64,000 nt of DNA from assembly GCA_963754955.1 (NCBI GenBank), contig CAVWHY010000012.1, forward strand, positions 682,001-746,000, written 5' to 3'. Below, piece by piece: positions 8,886-17,026 of this stretch. The DNA comes from CAVQJU01 sp963754955. Lineage in GTDB: Bacteria > Acidobacteriota > Vicinamibacteria > Vicinamibacterales > CAVVIG01. Under the pieces are notes generated by a model. It saw only the letters and a list, made by a program, of their open reading frames with translations, was not told the DNA's origin and ran no database searches. The translations under genes and the position numbers were made by a program. Position 1 is the stretch's first letter. Every line of letters begins with the position of its first letter.

Positions 8886-9739
8886 CGGACACGGTGTCGG
8901 TGGTCATCCCCGCGTACAACGAGAGCGCGTCCATCGCGCCGCTCGTCGCCGCCCTGCGTCTTGCGGCGGGGTGGCGTGAGATCATCGTGGTCGACGATGG
9001 ATCGCGCGATGACACGGGCGCCCGGGCAGCCGGAGCCGGGGCCACCGTCATCCGGCATCCCTATAACAAGGGCAACGGCGCCGCGGTGAAAACGGGCATC
9101 CGGAACGCGTCGGGCACGTTCGTGCTCATCGCCGACGCCGACGGTCAGCACCGGCCTGCCGACGCGACGCGGCTCGCGGCGCGGCTGGGCGAGTATGATC
9201 TGGTCGTCGGCGCCCGATCGAGTGCCACGCAGGCGGGGGCGGCGCGGCGGGTGGGCAACCTGGTCCTGAACCGGCTGGCGAGCTATCTCACAGGCCAGCG
9301 CATTCCCGATCTGACATCGGGGTTCCGGGCCGCGCGCCGCGAGTACCTGCTGGAGTTCCTGCACCTGCTGCCCAACGGCTTCTCCACTCCGACCACGACG
9401 ACGCTGGCCTTCATCAAGGCCGGATACAGTGTCTGGTTCGAGCCGATCGAGGCCGCAGCACGGCAGGGAAAATCGAAGATCCGGCTGGGGTCCGACGGAG
9501 TACAGTTTCTGGTCATCCTGCTGAAAGTGATCACGATCTACAGTCCCATGCGTGTGTTTCTTCCGCTGAGCGCCGCGTCGTTCGCCGTCGGCGCGGCCTA
9601 TGCCCTCTGGACCATCGTCACGCAGTCGCACGTGACGAATTCGTCGGTCCTGCTCATCCTGCTCAGCGTGATCATCTTCCTGGTCGGCCTCGTATCCGAG
9701 CAGATCTCGTCGCTGCGGTTCGAGAGCCGGCGACCCTGA
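8882..9739 (+). CDS. GT2 glycosyltransferase with C-terminal membrane helices
   Basis: GT-A fold family 2 enzyme, about 285 aa, starting at GTG 8882 which overlaps the stop of the preceding gene. SVVIPAYNE opens the domain, with DDGS near residue 36 and the metal-binding DADGQH near 82. Two hydrophobic helices close the protein (roughly 225-245 and 255-275), the layout of polyprenyl-phosphate sugar transferases such as GtrB/ArnC relatives. It probably charges undecaprenyl phosphate with a sugar for periplasmic transfer; sugar unknown. Confidence 0.85.
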   Translation: MTDTVSVVIPAYNESASIAPLVAALRLAAGWREIIVVDDGSRDDTGARAAGAGATVIRHPYNKGNGAAVKTGIRNASGTFVLIADADGQHRPADATRLAARLGEYDLVVGARSSATQAGAARRVGNLVLNRLASYLTGQRIPDLTSGFRAARREYLLEFLHLLPNGFSTPTTTTLAFIKAGYSVWFEPIEAAARQGKSKIRLGSDGVQFLVILLKVITIYSPMRVFLPLSAASFAVGAAYALWTIVTQSHVTNSSVLLILLSVIIFLVGLVSEQISSLRFESRRP

Positions 9740-9743
9740 CGCC

Positions 9744-10472
9744 ATGACGCCTGCCGCGCTCGTCGTCGTACCGACTTACAACGAACGGGATAACCTGCCG
9801 CTGCTCGTCGAGGGCCTGATGCAGCACGGCAACGTGCGGATGCTGGTCGTGGACGATCAGTCGCCCGACGGCACGGGAGACCTGGCTGACTCACTGTCGC
9901 GTCAGCATCCTGGGCGAATCGCGGTGCTGCACCGGACGAAGAACCGCGGGCTCGGACGGTCGTACGTGGACGGCCTGAAGCTCGCGATTCGTGAACCCGT
10001 GGATCTGATCTGCCAGATGGACGCCGACCTGTCGCACGACCCGGCGCAGCTTCCCCGCCTGCTCGAGGGCGCGAGCCGCGGGCAGGTGGTGATCGGGTCG
10101 CGCTATATTCCCGGCGGCGAGATCGTGAACTGGCCGAAGCGCCGTCAGCTGCTCAGCCGGTTCGCGAACGCGTACATCCGGACCATCACGCGCCTTGCTC
10201 CCCACGACTGCACGAGCGGCTACAGGTGCTGGCGGCGCGATGCGCTGGCCTCGCTGCCGCTCGATCGGTTCGTCTCCGACGGTTATTCGTTCATCGTCGA
10301 AATGCTGTTCGTGGCGTCGAGGCGCGGGATGAACGTCGTCGAGGTGCCGATCACGTTCGTCGAGCGGCGGCTGGGCGAATCGAAGCTGTCGGGCGCCGTG
10401 ATCGCCGAATCGGCGGTGATGCCGTGGCGGCTCGTCGCGACGCCCTCGCTCCTCGATCACGACACGCGCTGA
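9744..10472 (+). CDS. Polyprenol monophosphomannose synthase-like GT2 (DPM1 type)
   Basis: Soluble GT2 enzyme, 242 aa, resembling dolichol/polyprenol-phosphate mannose synthases. Motifs in order: VVVPTYNERDNL, DDQSPDGTG near 40, DADLSHDP near 92, and the C-terminal GESKLSG typical of the DPM1 group. No membrane helices, as in soluble DPM1. It follows the membrane-anchored GT2 by 4 bases and shares its operon. It likely makes a lipid-linked hexose donor for the same glycan. Confidence 0.85.
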   Translation: MTPAALVVVPTYNERDNLPLLVEGLMQHGNVRMLVVDDQSPDGTGDLADSLSRQHPGRIAVLHRTKNRGLGRSYVDGLKLAIREPVDLICQMDADLSHDPAQLPRLLEGASRGQVVIGSRYIPGGEIVNWPKRRQLLSRFANAYIRTITRLAPHDCTSGYRCWRRDALASLPLDRFVSDGYSFIVEMLFVASRRGMNVVEVPITFVERRLGESKLSGAVIAESAVMPWRLVATPSLLDHDTR

Positions 10473-10507
10473 GGGCCTTTTCATGCTATGGTTTAGGGAC
10501 TTTCTGC

Positions 10508-11279
10508 ATGTCAGTCCCTGCCTCCGCAAGACCCCCGGGTCTGAGCGTCTTTTTTCCGGCATACAACGACAGCGGCACCATCGCGAGCATGGTGATTCGC
10601 GCCGTGCAGGCGGCGTCTGAACTGACGCCGGACTACGAGGTCATCGTCGTCAACGACGGCAGCAGCGACGCGACGGCGGACGTCGTCGACGAGCTCGCGC
10701 GCACGTATCCGCAGGTGCGGGTCATCCATCACCCCGAAGAACCGCGGGTACGGCGGGGCGCTGCAGACCGGGATCCGCTCCGCGACCAAGGAGTTGATCT
10801 TCTACACCGACGGCGATGCCCAGTACGATCCGGGCGAGCTCTCGCTGCTCTGGTCGCACCTCACGCCCGAGGCGGATCTCGTCAACGGCTACAAGATCAG
10901 CCGCTCGGATCCGCTGCATCGCATCATCATCGGCCGGCTGTATCACCACATCGTGAGCGTGATGTTCGGGCTCAGGATGCGCGACGTGGACTGCGACTTC
11001 CGGCTGATGCGGCGCTCGATGTTCGAGGTCATCAACCTCGAGAAGACCAGCGGCGTCATCTGCCTCGAGATGATGAAGAAGGTGCAGGATGCCGGGTTCC
11101 GCATCGTCGAAGTCCCGGTGCACCACTTTCATCGCGCGTTCGGCAAGTCGCAGTTCTTCAACTTCCGGCGCATCTTCAAGACGGGCGTCGACGTGATGCG
11201 CCTCTGGTTCGTCCTGGTGATCCGCCGCCAGCACCTCCGCCGATCGCAGGCGGCGGCGGTCGCCACACGCCCGTTGTGA
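10508..11279 (+). CDS. GT2 glycosyltransferase (one frameshift)
   Basis: Family 2 glycosyltransferase of about 256 aa starting at ATG 10508. LSVFFPAYND and NDGSSDAT mark the nucleotide site; the metal motif YTDGDAQYDP follows and FGKSQFF lies near the end. The frame changes near 10740, in the HHPE-NRGYGGAL region, where one extra base (GAAGAACC) breaks a very conserved stretch. A weak TATGGT lies about 16 bases upstream of the start. It overlaps the next gene as GTGA. Confidence 0.85.
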
Positions 11280-12303
11280 CCGCCGCGCCGGACTACCGGG
11301 AGTTCTACCGCGGCCGCCGCGTCATGGTCACGGGCGGCCTCGGCTTCATCGGCAGCAACCTCGCGCGGCGCCTCGTCGATCTGGACGCCGACGTGCTGCT
11401 CGTCGATTCGCTGATCGACGACTACGGCGGCAACCTGTTCAACATCGACGGCGTCGCCGACCGCCTGCGCGTCAACGTCGCGGATATCCGGCAGCAGAGC
11501 ACGATGAACTATCTCGTGCGCGATCGCGAGGTGATCTTCAACCTCGCCGGCCAGGTCAGCCACATCGACAGCATGCGGGATCCGTACACGGATCTCGAGA
11601 TCAACTGCCGCAGCCAGCTCACGCTGCTCGAGGCCTGCCGCAACCACAACGCCGGCGGCGAAAGTGGTGTTTGCCGGCACCCGGCAGGTGTACGGGCAGC
11701 CCGACTCGCTGCCGGTGACCGAGACGCACCTCGTGCGGCCGACCGACATCAACGGCATCAACAAGGCGGCCGGCGAGTACTACCACCTGGTCTACAACAA
11801 CGTGTTCGGCGTCCGCGCATGCTCGCTGCGCCTTACGAACGTGTACGGCCCGCGGCAGCTGATCAAGCACAACCGCCAGGGGTTCATCGGCTGGTTCATC
11901 CGCCTCGCGATCGAAGGCGAGTCCATCCAGATATACGGCGACGGCTCGCAGCTCCGCGACTTCGTCTACGTGGACGACGCGGCGGACGCGTTTCTGCGCG
12001 CGGGAGCCACAGACGCCTGCAACGGCGAGGCGTTCAACGTCGGCGGCGACGTCCCCGTCAGCCACAGCGAGCTCGCGGCCGAACTGGTGCGGATTGCCGG
12101 CGCGGGCCGCGTGGAGTACGTCGAGCTGGCCGCCGGATAAGAAGGTCATCGACATCGGCAGCTTCTACGCGGATTCGACGCGGTTCATGAAGGCGACGGG
12201 ATGGAAGCCGTCGGTGCCGCTCGCCGACGGCCTGAGGCGTACCGTCGATTTCTACCGGCGGCACTTCTCCCGCTACGTCGACGCCGCGCAGGAGACGCGG
12301 TGA
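11276..12303 (+). CDS. NAD-dependent sugar-nucleotide epimerase/dehydratase, extended SDR (two frameshifts)
   Basis: Extended short-chain dehydrogenase/reductase acting on a nucleotide sugar, about 340 aa from GTG 11276. The Rossmann motif GGLGFIGSN lies near residue 18 and NLAGQVSH is the NxxG-like loop. The stretch that normally carries YxxxK reads NGINK (in DINGINKAAGE), so the catalytic Tyr position holds Asn; Lys is retained. Shifts occur near 11660 (extra base in GCCGGCGGCGAAAG) and near 12130 (extra G before CCGCCGG), after which the C-terminus continues to 12303. Exact reaction unknown. Confidence 0.8.
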
Positions 12304-13409
12304 TGCCGCGCATTCCGTTCCTCTCGCTGGTACCGGAGGGGGACGCCGCTCGGGAGCTGCGCGACGCCGTCGAGCGCGTCATCTCCCGCGGCTGGTTCGT
12401 GCTCGGCCCGGAGCTCGAGGCGTTCGAAACGGAGTTTGCGGCCGCGAGCGGCGCGGCCCGCGCCGTCGGCGTCGGCACCGGCACCGACGCGATCGCCCTC
12501 ATCCTGCGAGCGCTCGGGATCGGCCCGGGCGATGAAGTCATCACGACGCCGCTTGTCGGCGGCGTACACGGCGCTTGCCGTGATGATGGTGGGCGCCCGG
12601 CCGGTCTTCGCCGACATCGATCCGTCGCGGCTGACGCTCGATCCTGAGCAGGTCGCGCGGGCGATTGGTCCGCGCACCCGCGCGATTCTGCCGGTGCACC
12701 TGTACGGCCAGGCCGCAGACATGACGGCGCTCGAGCACCTCGCGACGCGGCACGGCCTCGCGCTCGTCGAGGACTGCTGCCAGGCGCACCTGGCGCACGG
12801 CGGCGGGACGGCCGGTCGGCACGATTGGCGTCGCGGGCGCGTTCAGCTTCTACCCGACGAAGAATCTCGGCGCGCTCGGCGACGGCGGCGCCGTGATCAC
12901 CAACGACTCGTCCCTTGCTGATCGGATCAAGCGCCTGCGCAACGGCGGCCAGGTCGATCGGTACCGGCACGATGCCTTCGGCGTGAACTCGCGGCTCGAC
13001 GAGATGCAGGCCGCGATCCTGCGCGCGCGCCTGCCGCGCCTTGCCGGCTGGACGGCGCGCCGCCGGGCCCTCGCGGCGCGTCTACCGATCGGCGCTCGCC
13101 TCCGGTCCGGTGCACGTGCCGAAGGAACACGACGGCGGGCACGTCTACCATCTGTTCGTCGTACGGGCGCGCGGCCGCGACGCGCTGCAGGCCCAGCTCG
13201 CGGCGGGCGGCATCGAAACGCTCGTCCACTACCCCATCCCAATCCCGAACCAGCCTGCGATGGCAGGCGTGAATCCTCACGACTGCCCGGAGGCGGCGCG
13301 CGCCTGCGACGAGGTCTTGTCGCTGCCGCTCCATCCCGGCCTGACCGACAACGAGGCTGCCGGCGTCGTGACGGCGCTGAAAGGACACTACGCGTGCGTG
13401 CGCTCATAA
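12303..13409 (+). CDS. DegT/DnrJ/EryC1/StrS-family aminotransferase (three frameshifts)
   Basis: PLP-dependent sugar aminotransferase, about 365 aa when repaired, converting a keto-sugar nucleotide to an amino sugar. It starts at ATG 12303, which overlaps the previous stop (TGATG). Conserved parts: FLSLVPEG start, GTGTDAI, VHLYGQAADM, the PLP lysine in SFYPTKNLGALGDGG, and VHYPIP near the end. Apparent +1 insertions lie near 12553, 12815 and 13085. The partner epimerases on both sides suggest that the cluster makes an amino-deoxy sugar for a surface glycan. Confidence 0.85.
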
Positions 13410-14357
13410 CCGGCGGAGCCGGCTTCATCGGATCGCACCTGGCCGAAGCGCTGCTCGAGCGCGGCGACACGGTGCTCGTGCTCGACAACCTGTCGACGGG
13501 CTCCATCGACAACATCGCGCACCTCAAGGGCCGCGCGAAATTCGAGTACTTCGTCGACACGGTCGAGAACGAGCCGCTGCTCGCCGAGCTCATCGATCGC
13601 AGCGACGTCGTCTTTCACTTCGCGGCGGCCGTCGGCGTGAAGCTGATCGTCGAGCAGCCGGTGCACACGATCGAAACCAACGTCCACGGCACCGAGGTCG
13701 TGCTGAAGCACGCCAACAAGAAGAAGAAGCTCGTCGTCATCGCGTCGACCTCCGAGGTCTACGGCAAGAGCGAGGACGTGCCGTTCCGCGAGGATTCCGA
13801 TCTGGTGTTGGGGCCGACGCCGAAGCATCGCTGGGCCTACGCGTGCAGCAAGGCCATCGACGAGTTCCTCGCGCTCGCGTACTGGAAAGAGCGGAAGCTC
13901 CCCGTCATCGTCGTTCGATTCTTCAACACCGTCGGACCGCGCCAGACCGGCCAGTACGGCATGGTGATCCCGAACTTCGTCCAGCAGGCGCTGGCCGGCC
14001 GAGCCGATCACGGTGTTCGGCGACGGCACGCAGTCGCGTTCCTTCACGCACGTGGCGGACGTGGTCGGCGCTCTCCTGAAGCTCGTGAACGAGCCGAAGG
14101 CGATCGGACAGGTGATCAACCTCGGCAACACGCAGGAAGTCACGATCCAGGCACTCGCGGAACGAGTCCGAGAGCTCAGCGGGTCCGACTCTCCGATCAA
14201 GCTGGTGCCGTACGACGAAGCCTACGAGTCGGGGTTCGAAGACATGCCTCGCCGCGTGCCGGACTTGTCGAAGGCCGAGGCCATGATCGGCTACAAGACC
14301 CGGTTCACGCTCGACGACATCCTCACCCAGGTCATCGATTATTTCCGCCAGAAGTAG
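13394..14357 (+). CDS. NAD-dependent sugar-nucleotide epimerase/dehydratase, extended SDR (one frameshift)
   Basis: Extended SDR, about 320 aa, starting at GTG 13394 inside the end of the aminotransferase gene. GGAGFIGSH is the NAD site; the catalytic pair is intact as YACSK near residue 150, unlike the upstream paralogue. RFFNTVGPRQ and GDGTQSRSF are typical of UDP-glucuronate decarboxylase/dTDP-glucose dehydratase relatives. One extra base near 13998 (GCCGGCCGAGCC) shifts the frame. It is the last gene of the glycan cluster; a BIME-like repeat follows 12 bases after its stop. Confidence 0.85.
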
Positions 14358-14368
14358 TGCTAAGTCGA

Positions 14369-14413
14369 GTACCGCCGGCTTTAGCCGGACGTCCGCCTGA
14401 AGGCGGACGCTAC
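14369..14413. repeat. REP/BIME-like element, family A, left foot degenerate
   Basis: Two hairpins head to head. The right half is canonical on the minus strand: GTAG foot, stem CGTCCGCC, loop TTCA, stem GGCGGACG. The left half has a mutated foot and stem edge (GTACCGCCGGC) but keeps the TTTA loop and GCCGGACG arm. It lies between two plus-strand genes and may terminate the glycan operon. Confidence 0.85.
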
Positions 14414-14423
14414 GGAACTGGCG

Positions 14424-14450
14424 TATACTCGAACAGCAGTGCAAAGAGGT
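14424..14450 (+). promoter_or_regulatory. Candidate -10 box and ribosome site for the STN-domain gene
   Basis: TATACT at 14424-14429 places a start near 14436, and AAAGAGG at 14441-14447 is a ribosome site 6 bases before ATG 14454. No -35 match is evident. The promoter lies just after the REP pair, so the downstream gene has its own start. Confidence 0.45.
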
Positions 14451-14453
14451 TGT

Positions 14454-15226
14454 ATGCGCATTTTTTCCACGCTCGCACTGGCGGCTGGCGTGTGGCTGGC
14501 GCTGGCATCGCCGGCGTCCGCCGACGTCCGAATCACCATGCGCGACGGCCGCGTGTCGCTGTCGGCCAAGGATGCGACGGTGCGCCAGATCCTCACCGAA
14601 TGGGCGCGCGTCGGACGCACGCAAATCGTGAACGTCGAGCGCATCGCCGGCGGCCCGATCACGATCGAGTTCACGAACGTGCCCGAAGCCGAGGCGCTCG
14701 ACATGCTGCTGCGGTCGCTCAGCGGCTACATGGTCGCGCCGCGCGCGGTGGCCGTCGCCGACGCATCGAACTTCGATCGCATCATCGTCATGCCGACGTC
14801 GGCGTCGCCGCGGCCGGCGGTGTCGGCATCCGCGTCCGCCGCCTCCCGCGCCGTTCGGCCAGATGAACGGCGTCATGCAACCACCGCAGGACGATGACAA
14901 TGACCAGGCGCCCGGCGCCGGTGCAGTTGCCGCCCGCGCTCGCGCCCATCTTCAACAACCTGAACATCCAGCCGCAGCCCTCCGGGGCCAACCCGCGGCG
15001 CCCGGGCAACACAGCCGGACAGCAGCCCGGCCCCGGCATCTTCGGCACGATGCCGCAGCAGGAACAGCCGCCCGCGCCGGTGCAGGCCGCGCCGCCCGCG
15101 CAGCCGGCCGCCAACCCGTTTGGCGCGGTGTCGACGCCGGGCATGATCGCGGCCCCGGCGGCTTCGCAGCCAGGCCAGCTGGTTCCACAGGTCCAGCAGC
15201 AGCGCCGCTCGCCGAACTACGACTGA
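14454..15226 (+). CDS. Secreted STN-domain-like protein with Pro/Gln-rich tail (two frameshifts)
   Basis: About 255 aa once repaired. A signal peptide (residues 1-24, ending SPASA) precedes a small domain (about 25-110) resembling the secretin/TonB short N-terminal (STN) domain: LSAKDATVRQIL and FTNVPEAEALDMLL fit its pattern. The rest is low-complexity Pro/Ala/Gln (PGPGIFGTMPQQEQPP). Two frame changes, near 14850 and 14898, both consistent with +1 insertions, lie in the low-complexity part. In known proteins STN domains sit before a secretin or receptor barrel; here no barrel follows. It overlaps yqeY as TGATG. Function unknown. Confidence 0.65.
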
Positions 15227-15677
15227 TGCCTCTGGTCGACGAGGTCAGCACCGCGATCGCCGACGCCATGCGCCAGCACGACGCGGTGCGCCTCAGCGCG
15301 CTGCGGATGCTCAAGGCGGCGTTCATGAACAAGAGCGTCGAGAAGAAACGCGACCTCGACGACGCCGAGGCGCGGCAGGTCGTCGCCGCGCTCGTCAAGC
15401 AGCGCAAGAGATTCGATCGAGCAGTTCACGAAGGGCGGCCGGGAGGATCTCGCCGAGGAAGGAAGCCGCCGAGATCGTCGTCCTCGAAGCCTATCTGCCG
15501 GCCGCCGCCGATCCCGCCGCCGTGGACGACGCCGTTGCGGCCGCGATCGCCGAGACCGGCGCCACGTCACCCAAAGACATGGGCCGCGTGATGAAGGCGG
15601 TCATGGCGAAGCTCGCCGGACAGAACGTCGACGGCAAGACCGTTAACGAACTGGTGCGCCGCAAACTCGGCGCTTGA
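15226..15677 (+). CDS. GatB/YqeY domain protein (two frameshifts)
   Basis: Small cytosolic helical protein, about 149 aa, related to the tail domain of GatB; such proteins may interact with tRNA, but their role is unproven. Recognisable parts: VRLSALRMLKAAF near residue 20, KQRKDSIEQF, GREDLAE, LEAYLP and the C-terminal GKTVNELVRRKL. Extra bases near 15415 (AAGAGATTCG) and 15460 (GAGGAAGGAAG) shift the frame twice. The start ATG overlaps the previous stop. Confidence 0.8.
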
Positions 15678-15749
15678 CGCGGCGGCACAGCCAATTACCG
15701 CCGGGCTCCGCTCCCAACTGATGTAGGTACCGATTCGGAGCCGTTAGCG

Positions 15750-16529
15750 ATGCCCCGATACCCATCCCGTTACGCGTCCCAGTCCTCGTTCTCGTTCGGA
15801 CCCGGACCGATCTCGACAGCGCTCAAGATCATCATCGGCGTCAACGTCGCGATGTTCCTCGCGACGACGATCGTCCCGGAGCTCCGGATCCAGCTGGGCC
15901 TGGTGCCGATGTGGGTGGTGACGCGGCTGCACGTGTGGCAGCTCGTCACCTACATGTTCATCCACGCCGGCGTGTTCCACATCCTGTTCAACATGCTGGC
16001 GTTGTGGATGTTCGGCGCAGAGCTCGAGCGCGTATGGGGCACGCGGTACTTTCTGAAGTTCTACTTCGTCACGGGCATCGGCGCAGGCGTCCTCACGGTG
16101 CTGGTGTCGCTCCTGCCGTTTGCGCCGGTGGCGCAGCTGTACGCATCGGACATCATCGGCGCGTCGGGCGCCGATCTACGGGCTGCTGCTGGCGTATGCG
16201 CTGTACTTTCCCAATCGGCCGATCTACATGTACTTCGTCTTCCCGATCCCGGCGAAGCTACTTCGTCATCATCATGGGCGCGCTGGCGTTCTACTCGTCG
16301 ATGTCGGAAGGCGGCGGCGGCGTCGCCAACGCCACGCACCTCGGCGGCCTGCTCGTCGGCTATGTGTATCTGAAGGGCGTGCGGCCGCGGCTGCAGCCCG
16401 TGGGCCGAAGTGAAGTACCGGTATGTGAAGTGGAAGATCAACCGCGCGCGGAAGAAGTTCGACGTCTACTCCGGCGGCCGCTCAGACGGCCGCGGCGACA
16501 GCAACCGCTGGGATCGCCGCGTTCACTGA
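15750..16529 (+). CDS. Rhomboid family intramembrane serine protease (three frameshifts)
   Basis: Polytopic inner-membrane protease, about 259 aa. Its six helices start near residue 22; HAGVFHILFNM is the L1/TM2 motif, GASGAIYGL near residue 140 carries the nucleophile Ser, and HLGGLLVGY near 190 carries the catalytic His. Apparent +1 insertions at about 16168 (GGCGCCGATC), 16258 (GAAGCTAC) and 16400 (GTGGGCC) break the reading. A basic C-terminal tail of about 50 residues follows the last helix. A family B REP pair separates it from the convergent cupin. Confidence 0.88.
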
Positions 16530-16536
16530 GGCTGAT

Positions 16537-16591
16537 GTAGTGCAGGCCTTCAGGCCTGCCCAGACACGGCGGACCCGAAGGTCCGCACTAC
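16537..16591. repeat. REP/BIME-like element, family B
   Basis: 55 bp between convergent genes. The plus half is GTAGT, stem GCAGGCC, loop TTCA, stem GGCCTGC; the minus half is GTAGT, stem GCGGACC, loop TTCG, stem GGTCCGC. The halves are separated by CCAGACACG. Foot and architecture match family A, but the stem sequence differs. Confidence 0.9.
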
Positions 16592-16604
16592 TTCGGAATG
16601 TCGC

Positions 16605-16967
16605 TCATCCCCGCAGGTAATCGTCGGTGTGATCGAGCCAGTCCTGGCGGATGGGGCTGAAGACGTCGAGCTCGAACGTGTCCTCGAGCGCCTCGGCCTG
16701 ATGCTCGACGCGGGAGGGAATGTGCAGCACTTCCCCTTCGCGCAGCGTGATCTCCATCCCGCCCACGAGGAACTTCAGCGCGCCCTGCAGGACGTAGGTC
16801 ATCTGCTCGCTCTCGTGCGAGTGCATCGGCACGAGGCAGCCGCGCTTGAGGTATACCTGCACGAGCATTTCCCGCTCGCCGGTGACGATCTTGCGCGACA
16901 GCATCTCGGTGACTTTTTCGAGCGCGATTTCGTCCCACCGATGCAGGCGAACGGGCGCGGCGCTCAT
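16605..16967 (-). CDS. Cupin domain protein
   Basis: Single-domain cupin of 120 aa from ATG 16967. The metal-binding motif has the form PMHSHESEQMTYVLQG (GX5HXHX3-4E type) at about residues 47-62, and the second motif PSRVEHQAEAL lies near 87. Such proteins bind Fe/Mn/Zn and may be enzymes or sensors; no substrate can be inferred. TAGTAT at 16995-16990 on the minus strand could be its -10, giving a leader of about 16 bases. It diverges from the E1 dehydrogenase gene. Confidence 0.85.
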   Translation of the reverse strand: MSAAPVRLHRWDEIALEKVTEMLSRKIVTGEREMLVQVYLKRGCLVPMHSHESEQMTYVLQGALKFLVGGMEITLREGEVLHIPSRVEHQAEALEDTFELDVFSPIRQDWLDHTDDYLRG

Positions 16968-17011
16968 GTTGTCGGGGCTCACCGGGCCAATACTACCATT
17001 CGGGCCGGATG

Positions 17012-17017
17012 TATAAT
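17012..17017 (+). promoter_or_regulatory. -10 box TATAAT of the E1 dehydrogenase gene
   Basis: A perfect TATAAT ends 10 bases before ATG 17027, putting the inferred transcript start about 3 bases before the start codon. It argues against the in-frame ATG at 17009, which would overlap the box. No clear -35. Confidence 0.6.
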
Positions 17018-17026
17018 TCGGACGGC

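Noticed and set aside
7613..9739. A 708-codon frame that looks like a fused two-domain glycosyltransferase
   Set aside because: The fusion arises only from the +1 shift near 8755; the first enzyme's C-terminus and stop lie in the next frame and the second has its own GTG overlapping that stop.
14369..14413. REP pairs as simple intrinsic terminators
   Set aside because: They lack a U-tract, have a fixed two-hairpin plan with GTAG feet and recur as near-identical copies; termination may be a side effect.
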